Made by a program: the position numbers and the translations under genes. From NCBI GenBank assembly GCA_002105175.1, contig MCGE01000006.1:682001-746000 (forward strand): a stretch of DNA of 64,000 nucleotides, in the 5' to 3' direction. Positions within the stretch are counted from its first letter, which is position 1; each line of letters begins with the position of its first letter. The notes beneath the pieces were generated by a model. It was given only the letters and a program-made list of their open reading frames with translations, was not told the origin of the DNA and did not search any database. Shown piece after piece: positions 47,750-60,500 of this stretch. The DNA is from Absidia repens. Lineage: Eukaryota > Mucoromycota > Mucoromycetes > Mucorales > Cunninghamellaceae.

Positions 47750-48246
47750 ATTTTAGAATAGATTGATTTGATGATGTATATACAATAAAAAACATTCTTG
47801 TACTTTTATGATGATTTATACTGATTGAAGTGTTATTGTGTGTGGGTTCTCATTTTATTTTTCTGTGTTGTTGAAGAGGGAAAGGGAAGATCAAAGTACC
47901 TGAACAATATGCGTTAGCGATGTTGGCAATCTATCATACTAGAGAAGTCATAGGATAACTATATTAGATCGTGTGGGGATTGTATACAACTGATGGCATC
48001 AATGCTGTAACTGTCTTTTTTTATTTCAAAATATACAGCGAACAGTGAAGCTGAACGCGGTGGTTATATATATAAATTGACTCGGAAAGGCAATGCAGTA
48101 AAATGATGTTTGAACAAATACAAAAACAGGAGATAATGACATTGACAACAGAAAATGCTAGTATAAATATTGAATTTTATTGGTATTGTACACAAGTAAT
48201 AAATGAATAATATATAAAAAGTAACATCAACCGAAGCAAATCTAAA
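47750..48246. other. Convergent 3' flanks of NAA30 and APP1
   Basis: AT-rich, non-coding; both 3' UTRs. No gene. Confidence 0.5.
47775..47782 (+). promoter_or_regulatory. Candidate PUF site TGTATATA in NAA30 3' UTR
   Basis: Perfect UGUAUAUA match 26 nt after the stop and one base before AATAAA. Confidence 0.5.
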
Positions 48247-50089
48247 CTAGGGGGATGATTTTTTGGACATATAAATTTCTTCAGCGACTTGAGGGTCCTA
48301 TTGTGTAAAAATAAATCGAAAAAAAGGGGAATATGTGAATATATAGTGCAACAGTTGAAAAAAAAAGGAAGATATTATTACCAGTAATAATTGGGATGCC
48401 ATCGAGAAGACAGTAAATACACCATATCGCATACCAGCAGACACTGTGTACATCCTTTGTTCAAATTGCTCCAGTTTTGTCTTGAGAGGAATATTTGGAT
48501 CCATAATTTGTTGTTGATCTTCATGGATTTCGGGGTTAAGCATGGCGTCCATTGCCTTTTCAGATGAAGTGTTGACGCGACCAGGTCGCGAACTGGTTGA
48601 TGCAAGTTCGCCAGCCATAAATTTCTTGATGCTGTCATAAAAGCCGTCAGGCTGGGAGGCAGCTTGTCTATCTGCATGTATTGCGCGCGCGCTGGTGACA
48701 TCGTGGATGAGTATCTTTATAATTTGATCCGGATACTGATGATATATCTTGGCGTATCTAATTATAAAGTGTTAGAGTGTTTGTCTTTTTTCCGTAACAT
48801 ACTTGACTTACATTTCTGGATCTATTTCACCAGAGTCGCCAATAAGAATGAATTTGCGTTGCGGGAAGTCCTATAAAATATATAATAAAAATCAGTTTTT
48901 TTTTTTTTTTTTTTAATGATATGCTGAAATAAAAGGATAAATATATATATATGTATATTACTTCTAGAATACTTGTGATTGTGTCCAGTTTGTGTTTTCC
49001 AGGTTTTCCAAGAATGAGGCTTTGGGTAGATACCAGTCGTAAATGAATAGATCCTTGAGGGAATTGATTGTCTTGTAAGAATTCTTGTAAAGCGGGATAA
49101 ACTTGCCATGGAGAATTAGAAACATAATGAATTGCTACGCCTTCGGAGTACCATGACTGATAAACTTTGGACATGCCAGAGACTTGTTTTGCTTTTCGGA
49201 AGAACGTATTTTGTAGAATCATATCCCTACCATCCAGAATATCAGTCACCTTGATTGTATCATCAATATCAGATATCACAGACACACCAGCTGGTTCAAC
49301 CATACAAACTTTTCCAAGCTGGGGAGGAGTATTATCTATTCAAAGTAAGAAAAACCCATGCATAAATATGTAAGTATGCGTCAAATGACCGACTTGCTGA
49401 CTGACTGACTGACTGATGCTAGCTGACTGGCTGAATGATTGATACTTACCTAATCCTACAAATCGAGTTTCAAGTTCCAAGCATCTTTGTTGTGTCCTTC
49501 TAGCACATTCATCAAGATCGAGAAATAGATAATGTTCGAATCGTCCACTGGGTCCAGAGTTGATCGTTTCAATTAGATGATGTCCAGCCCAACCGATCAT
49601 CAATTCAATCCCGCGCATTGTCTGACATCGAAACTGGTTGAATAAGTTTGTAAAGTGGGCATATTCAGCAGAATCGGAAGCTACACCTCCATAAGTTCGT
49701 CCTGCAGCTATTGAAGAAGTAAGTATATGTTATGTCTCCATCAGGGTTTTGATCAGCTTACCTATCATCCAACGATCCAATCTACTTGATCCCGGTAAAG
49801 CAAACGTCCAACCAGAGAGTTTCACCTTCCACTTTTGTTGTTGTTCTTCATCCTTTACCATTGCTGCATAGGAAGGAAAAATAATGCATTGTATATTGTC
49901 ATCGATGGGATCAACAAGAGAGCTACTGCTACTGCCTGTCGTGGGTATAGCCCGTAAAGATTGTGTTGATGGACTTGGCGGTTCGTAATATTTCGATAAT
50001 TCTTGTTTGATGACAATAGTGGTGGCACTGGCTAAAGACATAAGTCGATCCCTTTTCCGTATCCTTGTGCCATATTCATCAGTATTCAT
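48247..50089 (-). CDS. APP1: App1-type phosphatidate phosphatase
   Basis: Six exons on the minus strand: 50089-49762, 49707-49450, 49335-48962, 48870-48812, 48757-48382, 48297-48247; 481 aa. The HAD-like catalytic motif DxDxT appears as SDIDDTIKVTDI at about residues 217-228. Other family blocks are GWTFALPGSSRLDRWMIG, HYVSNSPWQVYPALQEFL, GSIHLRLV, KPGKHKLDTITSILEDFPQR and KFILIGDSGEIDPEMYAKIY. Yeast App1 is a Mg-dependent phosphatidate phosphatase at cortical actin patches, linking lipid signalling to endocytosis. The start MNTDEYGTRIRKRDR follows TTTTAAAACACCGCCC (minus strand, 50177-50162), a motif found in other promoters here; that motif overlaps the 3' end of the broken gene upstream. 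Confidence 0.92.
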
Positions 50090-50171
50090 TTCTGAAACTC
50101 AACACAGGACAGTTCAATAGAGTGAGAAAAAGAAAAAATGAAAAAAAAGGAACAGAGTTTCGGGCGGTGTT

Positions 50172-50612
50172 TTAAAAACAGCTGAGCTTCTCACAGTTTT
50201 TTTTTATTTTCAAGAAACTGGTTCTTTTTGCGTGGATCTCGGTCACAAGTTGTTCAGCCCAATTAAAGCACTTCAGACAATCCACTGCTTGGTGTTCCAC
50301 ACATCCTGGTTTGCCATTATCAAAGAACATCCACCCATGCGATTGGATTAATTTGCGATCATCGCTTCCCAACACATGTCCAAATCAACTTCAGAACTTC
50401 TTCATCCAAGTAATCTTCAATATAAGTATTGTTTTCCATACGATAATCGTACTTACACTAAAAATAACATGCACACACACACATACGTAAACATGTAAAT
50501 AATTAACTAAATCCTACCATCTTCATCCCTTTTAGTTTTCATGTTCACCTTCATAAGGGCAATATTCTTCACCGTGCTTTGTGCAAAAACAAAATCCGTT
50601 TATAGTGACCAT
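50172..50612 (-). pseudogene. Probably decayed gene for a small Cys/His zinc-binding protein
   Basis: Three coding pieces on the minus strand clearly belong together but do not join. Piece 1 (from 50612): MVTINGFCFCTKHGEEYCPY. Piece 2 starts after an acceptor TTTTTAG: CKYDYRMENNTYIEDYLDEE..; joining them would give the zinc knuckle YCPYCKYDYR. At the expected donor the genome reads GAAGGTGAA, so GT is replaced by GA, and reading through meets a stop after GEHEN. Piece 3 (GHVLGSDDRKLIQSHGWMFF..GCVEHQAVDCLKCFNWAEQL) is in another frame; one extra base near 50385 separates it from piece 2. Layout CxC-x-H-x-C, CxxC and CxxH-x-CxxC suggests a zinc-binding or MYND-like fungal protein; I recognise the style but not a named family. 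Sequencing error remains possible. Its end overlaps the APP1 promoter. Confidence 0.6.
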
Positions 50613-51261
50613 ATGATTGTCAGCAGAATTGTCGCCATCGCCGATTTCGTCCCGCTTGTTTTGATTACCAATGCTGCTATCTCAAATCAGATGTAAACAA
50701 TGAAAAAAGAAGGGAGGAAAAAGAAGTGTACGAACGAGAATTTATAGTCGTAACTTCTGAGACTAATTATCGGACTTTTTGAAGGACTTGTGGGTAAAGA
50801 ATATCAATATTTATTTTGATAAATATGATTACTGAAACACTTTTGTTTTCAGCAAATACCTTAATAGTCACCCAGTTCCTTATTTTGATAATTTTATCTT
50901 CAGCGAAAACGCAAAAAGAAAAATTACGCATCACGAAAAATGCTATCATAAGAATATTTATTTTACTTGACAATAAGCATTTTAACCTCGTAGCATAGTA
51001 TGATAGTTACCCCGCCCCTCTCGTGATTATTGGAAGGAGGTCGGTTTTGGCTGAAGCATCAAGGGGCTGCAATATCAAGAGAAAAAAAAATTGATACATG
51101 CCGTACTCTCTAGAGTATTTCAACCTTCATATTTTTATGCTTATTTTTTTATGCATCTTCCTCTGTTTCTCCTTCATGCATCCACCATACATAGCGATTT
51201 TTAGAATCATTCCACAACTCTCTTTCATATAGGATGAAAGAGAGGCGTATACTAGACTAAG
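50613..51261. other. Intergenic DNA
   Basis: Upstream of the decayed gene and before repeat R11. AT-rich; two antiparallel open frames near 50770-51000 are shadows of each other and not protein-like. Nothing else seen. Confidence 0.45.
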
Positions 51262-52480
51262 TCGAATTGCTCTATGGCGATTCCAGAATCATCATTAAAA
51301 AAGAAGTACCATGCTACCATTAGCAAATGCTGCTGGTTACTGCTTGGATAAGGTAAAACTATCAGGTTGACGGTGCCATGGAGTCGATTGATTTACAAAA
51401 ATAGAAGGGAATTTATGATGGACCATGGTCGTTCCAGTGAGGGATTGGGTTTGGTAAATATTTCAAATCCCGCACACGTGAATTTTTATTTTCGCTCATT
51501 TTTATTTTTCGCTCTCTCTTTCTTTTTCCATTCGCCCTTTTTCTCATCATTCAACCTTTTATGAGGTTATATTGATCTTAAATTAATATCAGGATTAGTT
51601 TAGAAGGGGTGTCCGCTCAGCGCTTACAAGATGATTGGGAAACCCTTTCATTTTGGAATCAGGATCTGAAAGGTGCCATTAGTTGACTTTTTGGAGCCGT
51701 CATTAGTTTAGTTTAATATTAGTTTGGATATATATTTGAATAAATATGTTTTTTTTTTCCTTTTTCTTTTTTTCCTTTTTTTCTTTTTTCTTTTTTCTTT
51801 TACTTGCTTCAATGAAAGAGGTCCCATTAGTTTCTCTCATGTCTTGTGCAAGATCTGTCTCCAGTACTTCCATCACCATGACCCTTTTTTGATTAGTGTT
51901 GACAATTGTTATGTTTTAATAAAAGATGTACTTTTAGTGTTTCTCATACCTTATAATGTACGTTATGTTTGCACCTGTTCTACAATCGCACCTTTAGATT
52001 GTCTTTTATCATGCTTCAGAATTCACTTTAGTCTCCCTCATTCGATGCCCAATGGTTCTTCCCATTATACAATGAACCCTTGGTCTTTAGTTTTAGTATC
52101 CACCAATATGATCAATAAATTATGCCATTTTATTAACTATACACTGAAACATTGTATAATGAACACTGTCGCTATTGTAGCTATTTTTTAAGCACTCTAC
52201 TGAATATTTGCGCTAGAATTTACCCACTATAACTGCTTTTCCCGCGATGTTGCCCAGGAGCCAGTTGATAGTTTTAGATCCCTTATTACTAAAGATAGCA
52301 ATGTATGTGCCAGGCTTATCATATACATAAATCAAGGTAGTGCTCTGTGTATAGCGGCTGCTATATAGCATATTGTACCTGCTTTCTAACTTACCTAGCT
52401 ACTTAAACCACCCCTTGAGGACAGGTTACTGGAAGATAGCTCTAGCTCACTTCATATGAAGCCTGACATACCTACCGTTC
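51262..52480 (+). repeat. R-family dispersed repeat, copy R11
   Basis: Left extension TCGAATTGCTCTATGG (51262). CAAATCCCGCACACGTGAAT with CACGTG at 51475-51480; core TGGGAAACCCTTTCATTTTG near 51636; TTGAATAAATATG near 51737 followed by a C/T-rich tract; internal units with TTAGTTTCTCTCATG near 51828 and TTAGTCTCCCTC near 52030; far block GCTATTGTAGCTATTTTT near 52170. Confidence 0.8.
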
Positions 52481-52529
52481 TACCAGCGTGTAGTATAGTA
52501 ACCCCCCCCCCTTCGTTTTTCTTTATTTT

Positions 52530-52790
52530 CATAATACCATCATCATGAGCAACCTCGATGAGTGATGCTGAACTCGGATTGATTTTGAAATTTTCCCAGG
52601 GGCATTTTGAGAAATGCAGTACAAATATATATTGGGAAATACCTTTCATTTCGGATTTATGACTTGGGAACACCTTTAAATTAGCCTTCATCATATATTA
52701 TGATTATGAAGACGCTATTAGCGCAGATTATTATTGGAGAACTTATAACTACGCCTGAATAAAGTATGAATTAAAATATGCGTTATTATT
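52530..52790 (+). repeat. R-family dispersed repeat, copy R12 (diverged, short)
   Basis: Core TGGGAAATACCTTTCATTTC near 52634, GGATTTATGAC after it, and CCTGAATAAAGTATG near 52754. Directly follows R11. Confidence 0.6.
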
Positions 52791-53468
52791 TTGACATGAG
52801 TTAGTTACTCATACGATTACAGTAATTTGTCTTGTTAATGGCACATATGGGTGTATAAAAAAAGCTGGAGCATGTGCAATGAATATGCTAAATAGGAAGG
52901 TTGGATATTAGACATGCTTGTCCATGTGGTCTTCCTAAAGGATATTCACTGTATTCGTTGTATGTCGTATGTGGGGGTGAAGGTACTCAACATGTGTGTG
53001 TGCGAAAAAATCCGCGGTATAATGATTATATATTTTAGAGCGTTTCGGAAAGAAGGGAATTAAGCGCCTTTCACCATTTTTCATATAGGTGACAAGTCCG
53101 CTCAACCGACGTGCTGAACGCTTCGTCACTGAGTATTTTTGAACGTATTAAAAAAAGAAAATATAACAGGGACAAAGACGCCTCCGCCATTTAATATTTT
53201 TGATGAACAGCCTTTGCGTCAGTAGTCATACTCACCTCCCTCTCCCCCCCCCACCCCCAAAAAAGACAGATATCATGGACAGGGAATCGTTTTATTGTGC
53301 TCATCCTGGGCATGAAAAAGCAAAATCCGAGAAACGCACACTGTCTCGCAGCATGACACAGAAAGACCTATGATTGAAACACCGACTAGCACCAAAGCAC
53401 CCAGCCACCATAATCATTTTCTTATTTTTCCTTTTCGTTTTTCTTTTCCCTTAACTTCCCTGCTACTC
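52791..53468. other. Upstream region of TIM50
   Basis: No gene seen. C8/A-type runs near 53246-53262. An in-frame ATG at 53370 would extend Tim50 by 33 residues, but the extension is not presequence-like. Confidence 0.5.
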
Positions 53469-55291
53469 ATGATTAGAACATCAGTCTCGCGACTGGCAAA
53501 GAACGGTCTTCGTCGAGCATATACTACTGGTCAAACACCTCAACCCGAAAGCTCAAAAGCCGTGCATAGTTTGGCTGAAGAAGCTCTGGCTAAAAAAACA
53601 GGTGGTCAATTCAAAGCTACTTTACCCAAAGGTGACAAGAAACCTGCCAAGGCAACGGGTGCGAAGGACAATCAATGGAAGTCTATTGCTATAGGCACTG
53701 GTGCTGTTACTGGTTCTGTCATTGGTGGTCTTTTCTATTATGGTCGTCCCTTCGCTGACGGAAGAGAAGACAAGGTAAAAATATCAGTCGATAAAATGGA
53801 CCCTTCGCATACGTTGTTACTTACCGTTTCGTATTATTTTAGTATGTTTCTCAAAACCCTCTTACTGCTTCTTACCATCGCGCACTTGATCGTTTCCAAG
53901 AATTCCGTCAGGTGAGTCACTCAAAAAGATGATATGTAGAGCACAGCTAAACGATAAAGCTAATACCGATATTGTTACTGTGTCGTAGGAAATGCATCAG
54001 CCCATGTGGGATCAACTTCTTCCAGACCCTCTCCCCGAACCTTATCGCCGTCCTTACACTTTGGTGATCAACTTGGATGAAACTTTAGTGTATTCTACGT
54101 GGAGTGTAAGTTGTTGGTGGATCTTTTTTTAATTCATCTTTTATGTGTTATGATTATTTTGTAATCTTACCTTCACTATACGATATATAGAGAGAACATG
54201 GCTGGCGGCATGCTAAGCGACCTGGTGTTGATTACTTTTTGTCTTACTTATCCCAATTCTACGAAATTGTTATTTTCACATCCCAACCTGCCATGGTAAG
54301 TGAAAGGATGGGGTATACTAGTAAAAGCGATCCTTTATTAAAAAAAAACACACGCATACTTCATTTTTGATATTTTAGAATGCCATGCCTATTCTTGACA
54401 AATTGGACCCTTATCAATATGCAATGTATCGTCTTTATCGTGACGGAACTCGGTATGTAGATGGGAAATATATCAAGGATATCTCTCACTTGAATCGTGA
54501 TTTGAGTAAAGTGATTATCATGGACTCCAACCCTGCGGCATTCTCTATGCAACCTGAAAATGGTGTGGCTCTCAAACCTTGGAAGGGTGAAGCGAATGAT
54601 TCAGGACTTTTAGATTATATCCCGTTTTTGGAAGGTAAGCAAAATAGTGTATTCGACGGTTGCGTTTGCGATGGGGTCATCTGAGTACTTACTTTTATTC
54701 TGTATAGCTGTGGCATTGACTAACCCAACGGATGTCCGACCTGTATTGCAAAGCTTTGGAGATTCGCATATTCCTGAAGAATGGGCTAAACGGGAAGCAG
54801 ATATGAATGAACAACATCGACAACAATGGTTGGCGGAACAACAAGGGAAACCATCAAAACGTAATCTTGGATCATTACTTCGTGGTGGCGGCGGTGCTGG
54901 CACTCAAGAACCTGAAGGTCCTCCTCCCACTTACCTTGAACAAATGCGTAAACACGTACGAGAAACGTTTGCTCAAGAACATGAACAAATGAAGGTGCAA
55001 CAAGATCAAATGATGAAAGACATGGAAATGCAAAAGGAAAAAATGAAAGAAATGAAGATGACGGTATGGGAACTGATGTCTCAAGTCTCCTCGGTAAGTA
55101 AAAGAAAAGAAGAAAAAGCATCAAGGTGCTGGTGGCAGACATGCACCTGTCATATATATATTTCCTGTATTCACAATTGAAAACTCATTCTTTCCGTCAT
55201 ATTCATTTAGGGCCAACCTCTGTTGCCACCTGGTCAAGAAGTTCCTCAAGATAATCAACAACAACAACAGCAACAACGTCAAGATCAATAG
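53469..55291 (+). CDS. TIM50: Mitochondrial import inner membrane translocase subunit Tim50
   Basis: Seven exons: 53469-53774, 53843-53911, 53989-54105, 54191-54295, 54379-54634, 54708-55093, 55211-55291; 439 aa. It starts with a matrix-targeting presequence [20 protein letters not shown], then a linker, one membrane segment ([20 protein letters not shown], about 77-97) and the intermembrane-space FCP1/SCP1-like domain: [80 protein letters not shown]. The phosphatase motif is NLDET, so the first catalytic Asp is Asn, as expected for a non-enzymatic Tim50. It receives presequences from the TOM complex and passes them to Tim23. The C-terminus is a Met/Lys/Glu coiled coil and a Gln run. Confidence 0.95.
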
Positions 55292-56040
55292 ATAAGCAAT
55301 AATATATAGTTAATATCTAGATTGTAGTATTTTTTTTCTTTCGTTATATTTTATTTATTCCTAGTTTTTATGTTTCCACTTCTTTACAATGTCACAAAAT
55401 AAAACTGAAAATATATTTGGAAATATTATTTGATGGTTGTGTGGGTATGTTGTTTGTGTGGTGGAATGATGTGTGGGTGTTAACTTGAATGTCATGTAGA
55501 GCGCCTTTTTTTTTTTTTTTTTTTTTGAAGACTATTAGAATAGATAACAACTTTGAATGCTTGTTGAGGGTAATATGGACAGTGAAAAAGTGGGCATTTC
55601 AGAACCTATTCCTAACGAAATGAAAATTGGATGAAAATAAATTTCGTCAACTACAGCAATGCATATTATTTATTAGTAAAATCAAATATGTTTCAATATG
55701 ATTGAAGTGACGATAGTGATTTGAAGTAAGACAGGATCAAATAATAAAATAAAACGCCTTTATTGATATGGTGGAATAAAAATATTGTGGTAAGGTTATT
55801 TTTTTAAGGGGGAAGACTAAACTATATACAAGGTGGTCAATATGAGTGTAATACAAAGAGGGATAGAAAAAAAAATAAAAAATAAAAAAAAAGAGGAAGT
55901 GTGGGCAATAGTATAACTAATGATGACTATATAGAATAAAAGCGACAGAGAGAATAATGAGAATAATATATAAACATAAAAAAGGGACAGGATATAATAT
56001 ATAAGTATATGGGGATAAGAGAAGAGTCATAGTAATCATC
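55292..56040. other. Convergent 3' flanks of TIM50 and the forkhead gene
   Basis: TIM50 AATAAA at 55398-55403; on the minus strand AATAAA at 55759-55764. T22-type run near 55507. No gene. Confidence 0.5.
55823..55830 (-). promoter_or_regulatory. Candidate PUF site TGTATATA in forkhead gene 3' UTR
   Basis: Minus-strand perfect UGUAUAUA between the stop at 56041 and the AATAAA at 55764-55759. Confidence 0.4.
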
Positions 56041-57470
<1,430 letters not shown>

Positions 57471-58122
57471 TCAATTTGTTAATAATAAAAAGAATGAGTC
57501 AAAAGGCAAGAAGAGAAGAAAAAGTAAAGCGGGAAAAGAGCAAAAAAAAAAAAAAAAAAAAGTCAGGTCCCGCCTTTTTAAAACATAATGGAAATGGCTT
57601 CTTTTTTTTTTTTTTTTTTAGTCATGTGGGGATACTTTTCATGGCCATCAAAAAAAAAAAAAAAAAAAAAGACCTTCCCCTTTGACTCCTGTGTGAACTA
57701 AAATGGAAGAGGAAGAGAAGGTTTTACTGGATAATGATTGGTCAATCTCTATTGAATTCAATGAATCCTTTAACTCTATAAATACTTGCCTCTCAATCTT
57801 TCCTGATCTCATTGCAAGTATAATACAATATCATACACGTACCTTAAAACGATAGTAATCACACATTTATATTCGATACTACAAAATGGAACCATATCAG
57901 ACCATTAATTCACTACATGATCAATGGCTTTTTTTTTTTTTAGAAAAAAAGAAGATATGCACGAGTGCATGCATACCTTTCAATCTTTCTTTCCTTGTTT
58001 AGACAGTGAATGCATAAGACGAAAAAAATTCCATACCCCCGATCCACATTTTATTTTCGTTCTGTTGGTCAATACGCCTATTTTAAAACGCCGCATAAAG
58101 AACAGTGCTTCACTTCGATCAA
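57471..58122. other. Forkhead promoter region
   Basis: Contains CCCGCCTTTTTAAAAC at 57569-57584, three A/T homopolymers (57542, 57602, 57651) and, at 58081-58094, TTTTAAAACGCCGC on the plus strand. No gene apart from the short frame below. Confidence 0.5.
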
Positions 58123-58332
58123 ATGAATGCTACTCTTTATTATGATAATGACGCTGCTTCTGCTGCTGCTTCTGCTGCTGTTGTTGTTGTTGTTGTTTTG
58201 TTATTGATTATGTTATCTATTATTGTTATCATTGTCAATATAAAAGGCGACTATACTGTTATTGTCATTGAACCCTTTTCTTTGAACTTTTTCAATGAAA
58301 CAAAATCTGTAGATGACGAAAGAATGAGTTGA
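58123..58332 (+). CDS. Possible small membrane protein, 69 aa
   Basis: Frame starting MNATLYYDNDAASAAASAAV, followed by a run of Val/Leu/Ile (one membrane segment) and a charged end KSVDDERMS. The Ala and Val runs come from GCT/GTT triplet repeats, so the open frame may be chance. In favour: TTTTAAAACGCCGC lies about 40 nt upstream of the ATG and an AATAAAA follows at about 58373. Confidence 0.3.
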   Translation: MNATLYYDNDAASAAASAAVVVVVVLLLIMLSIIVIIVNIKGDYTVIVIEPFSLNFFNETKSVDDERMS

Positions 58333-58842
58333 TGCACAAAGTTAAACTTACTATAAAATTGATATTATAAAAATAAAAGCCAAGAGCCCATCCGAATTTA
58401 GTCATATATCGTTTTGAAATCAACTGAGATGAGGTGGTAATGAGATCGGCTGGCGCGCACCCAGATTTTTGATCAGCGAACGGAAAAAAAATCAACGTTT
58501 CAAAATCTCTCCCCAACATTCCATCGTCTCCTTATCATACACTGATACTCCTCATAGTGTATCAAATAAAATACATGTAGAAAAGCGTGGATAGGGTGAC
58601 AAGCAAGACAACGTTCTTGGGCATTAAATTCGTCCTTTTCTCTGATGATAATGACAATGATCATCATTAAAAGCTGACTAAATACAAAAAAGGACTAAAA
58701 TAAAGGGGAAGATACCCAGTATCCTTAGTGACGATGTGGCAAAAATAATGAGATATTCTTTCGGAAATGCCTTTTTCATCACATCACCTTTTCTGTATCA
58801 CTTTAAAGTGTACTTTTTTCCACTAGCCTTCTTTCAATGTTC

Positions 58843-58881
<39 letters not shown>

Positions 58882-60500
58882 GGCATGTATCCAGAATTTT
58901 GATTAGCCTCCGTTTTTATCGTCACCAATGACATTGTAGCAAAAGACAAAAAAAAAAAAAGGTATGTTAAACTAGGTATGTTAAACTTTAGCCAACCAAG
59001 CCTTGAGTAAAGAAACATGAAACCTGTAAAATAGTTGCGGTTATACCAACCTTATATTTGTCTTTGGGTGAATCGGAACCGACCCGATGTAACCCATCAT
59101 CACAATTTTGCCACTAAAACCTAACCCTTTGATCTAAAATCACGGAAAAGATAAATAAAGATGGTCCATGCGATAAACCCCCTCCCCACTTAATCCGTGT
59201 TTCAACCCCTTGATCAAAAAGTACTTTATATCGATGCTACTGTAAGGGGAGAGGTGAACAATTTATTGATTTCGAGAACCGATTCATGCGATATATTTAA
59301 ACACCGCATTCCTTTTTTTTTTTTTTTTTAAAGAAAAACCAGTACATCAACAAATATCCCCCTGGTCATGCTCACTTATTTTCTGATGCATTTCAAAACA
59401 TTGATCTGCGAAACACATATTATACTGAGGATCTTTATTGTATATCACGTGTTCAGTTTAGTTCATTCCATTGTTTTCATAAACGTATCACTTTTTTTAA
59501 AAGCATGAGATGCATCCACCGGTAGCAAACACAAAAGAAGTTTGTACTCTAAATTAATCAATATGAGTACTATATATAAATAATATTGATAATATTGTGA
59601 AGAAAACATTCATTTGAGCCCCTGGTTTGCATTGAACGGTTGATCATCACATGCTGTTGCCAAGTTATTAGACCAAATCCAATCCATTCCAAGTTCAAAA
59701 ACTTCGCTACTTTATGAAATTTCATTGGTATGATAAGTGTGCAAATACAGTATATTTTGATCAGCATGTTCCACAGGGTGTGCCTATTCTCTAAAGCTTG
59801 ATCCCATGTGTCTTCCAATATCGAAAATCATCGGAGATTAAATAACAGAATGGTATATGGAACAGTAGTAAAATATGATGTGATGAATAAAGCAAAATAA
59901 TAATAAAATTAAGAAGAAGAGAGAGAAATGATTGAATAGAGAATGAATCAAAGAGTATATGGCACTCAGAATCCCACCATCGAACAGGATGGGAGCTGGC
60001 TGTCAAACAAATCCACGATCTTAGAAAAGGATACTATTTTCAGTATTCTTGTATTCTTTTTTTACACGAAGAAGAATAAACAAAGAAATCATAAGAGGTT
60101 CATGAGCTAAGGAAGAGAAGAGGTCATACACAAAGATATATGTGTAGAAAGATTGAAATATATTTAATCTGTACTGATAATCCACACTGTCTTTATAAGA
60201 ATTTTTTTTTTGTCTAGTTGAAATCTTTGCATGATTATAAAATACGACTATCTGACTTATCTGAATTCTTTGTCTGATGACACTTCCAAGATAACACCCA
60301 GTTATGCCATTGCATTTTTGGACATTCGATTTTACTTCTTTTGGTCGGAATTTCAAATACTAATAATTTTTTGGTTCCTTTCACCCAGGCCAAGCTCTTT
60401 TTTTTCTTTCTCACTTTTCTTTTGAACGCGTGCCTATCACCCCACCCATACTCTCCTTTCACCACGTTAACTTCACTTATCATCCTCATCGTTTATTACA
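58333..60500. other. Intergenic DNA before the ChAPs gene
   Basis: About 2.2 kb AT-rich without a credible gene. Contains an A39 run at 58842-58880, a tandem GTATGTTAAACT(A/T)-type duplication near 58963-58986, ATTTAAACACCGC at 59295-59307, and the ChAPs promoter with a pyrimidine-rich stretch near 60395-60425. Confidence 0.5.

Noticed and set aside
51724..52191. 155-codon frame in R11
   Set aside because: It begins with a poly-Phe/Leu run from the pyrimidine tract and runs through non-coding R sequence; other R copies do not keep the frame.
8786..52790. R copies as exons of one giant gene or as a coding transposon
   Set aside because: Copies occur in both orientations, contain many stops in all frames, and no transposase, reverse transcriptase or integrase motif is seen anywhere in the window.
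53370..53468. Upstream in-frame ATG for TIM50
   Set aside because: It would place a non-basic, Phe/Leu-rich stretch before the clear presequence [16 protein letters not shown].
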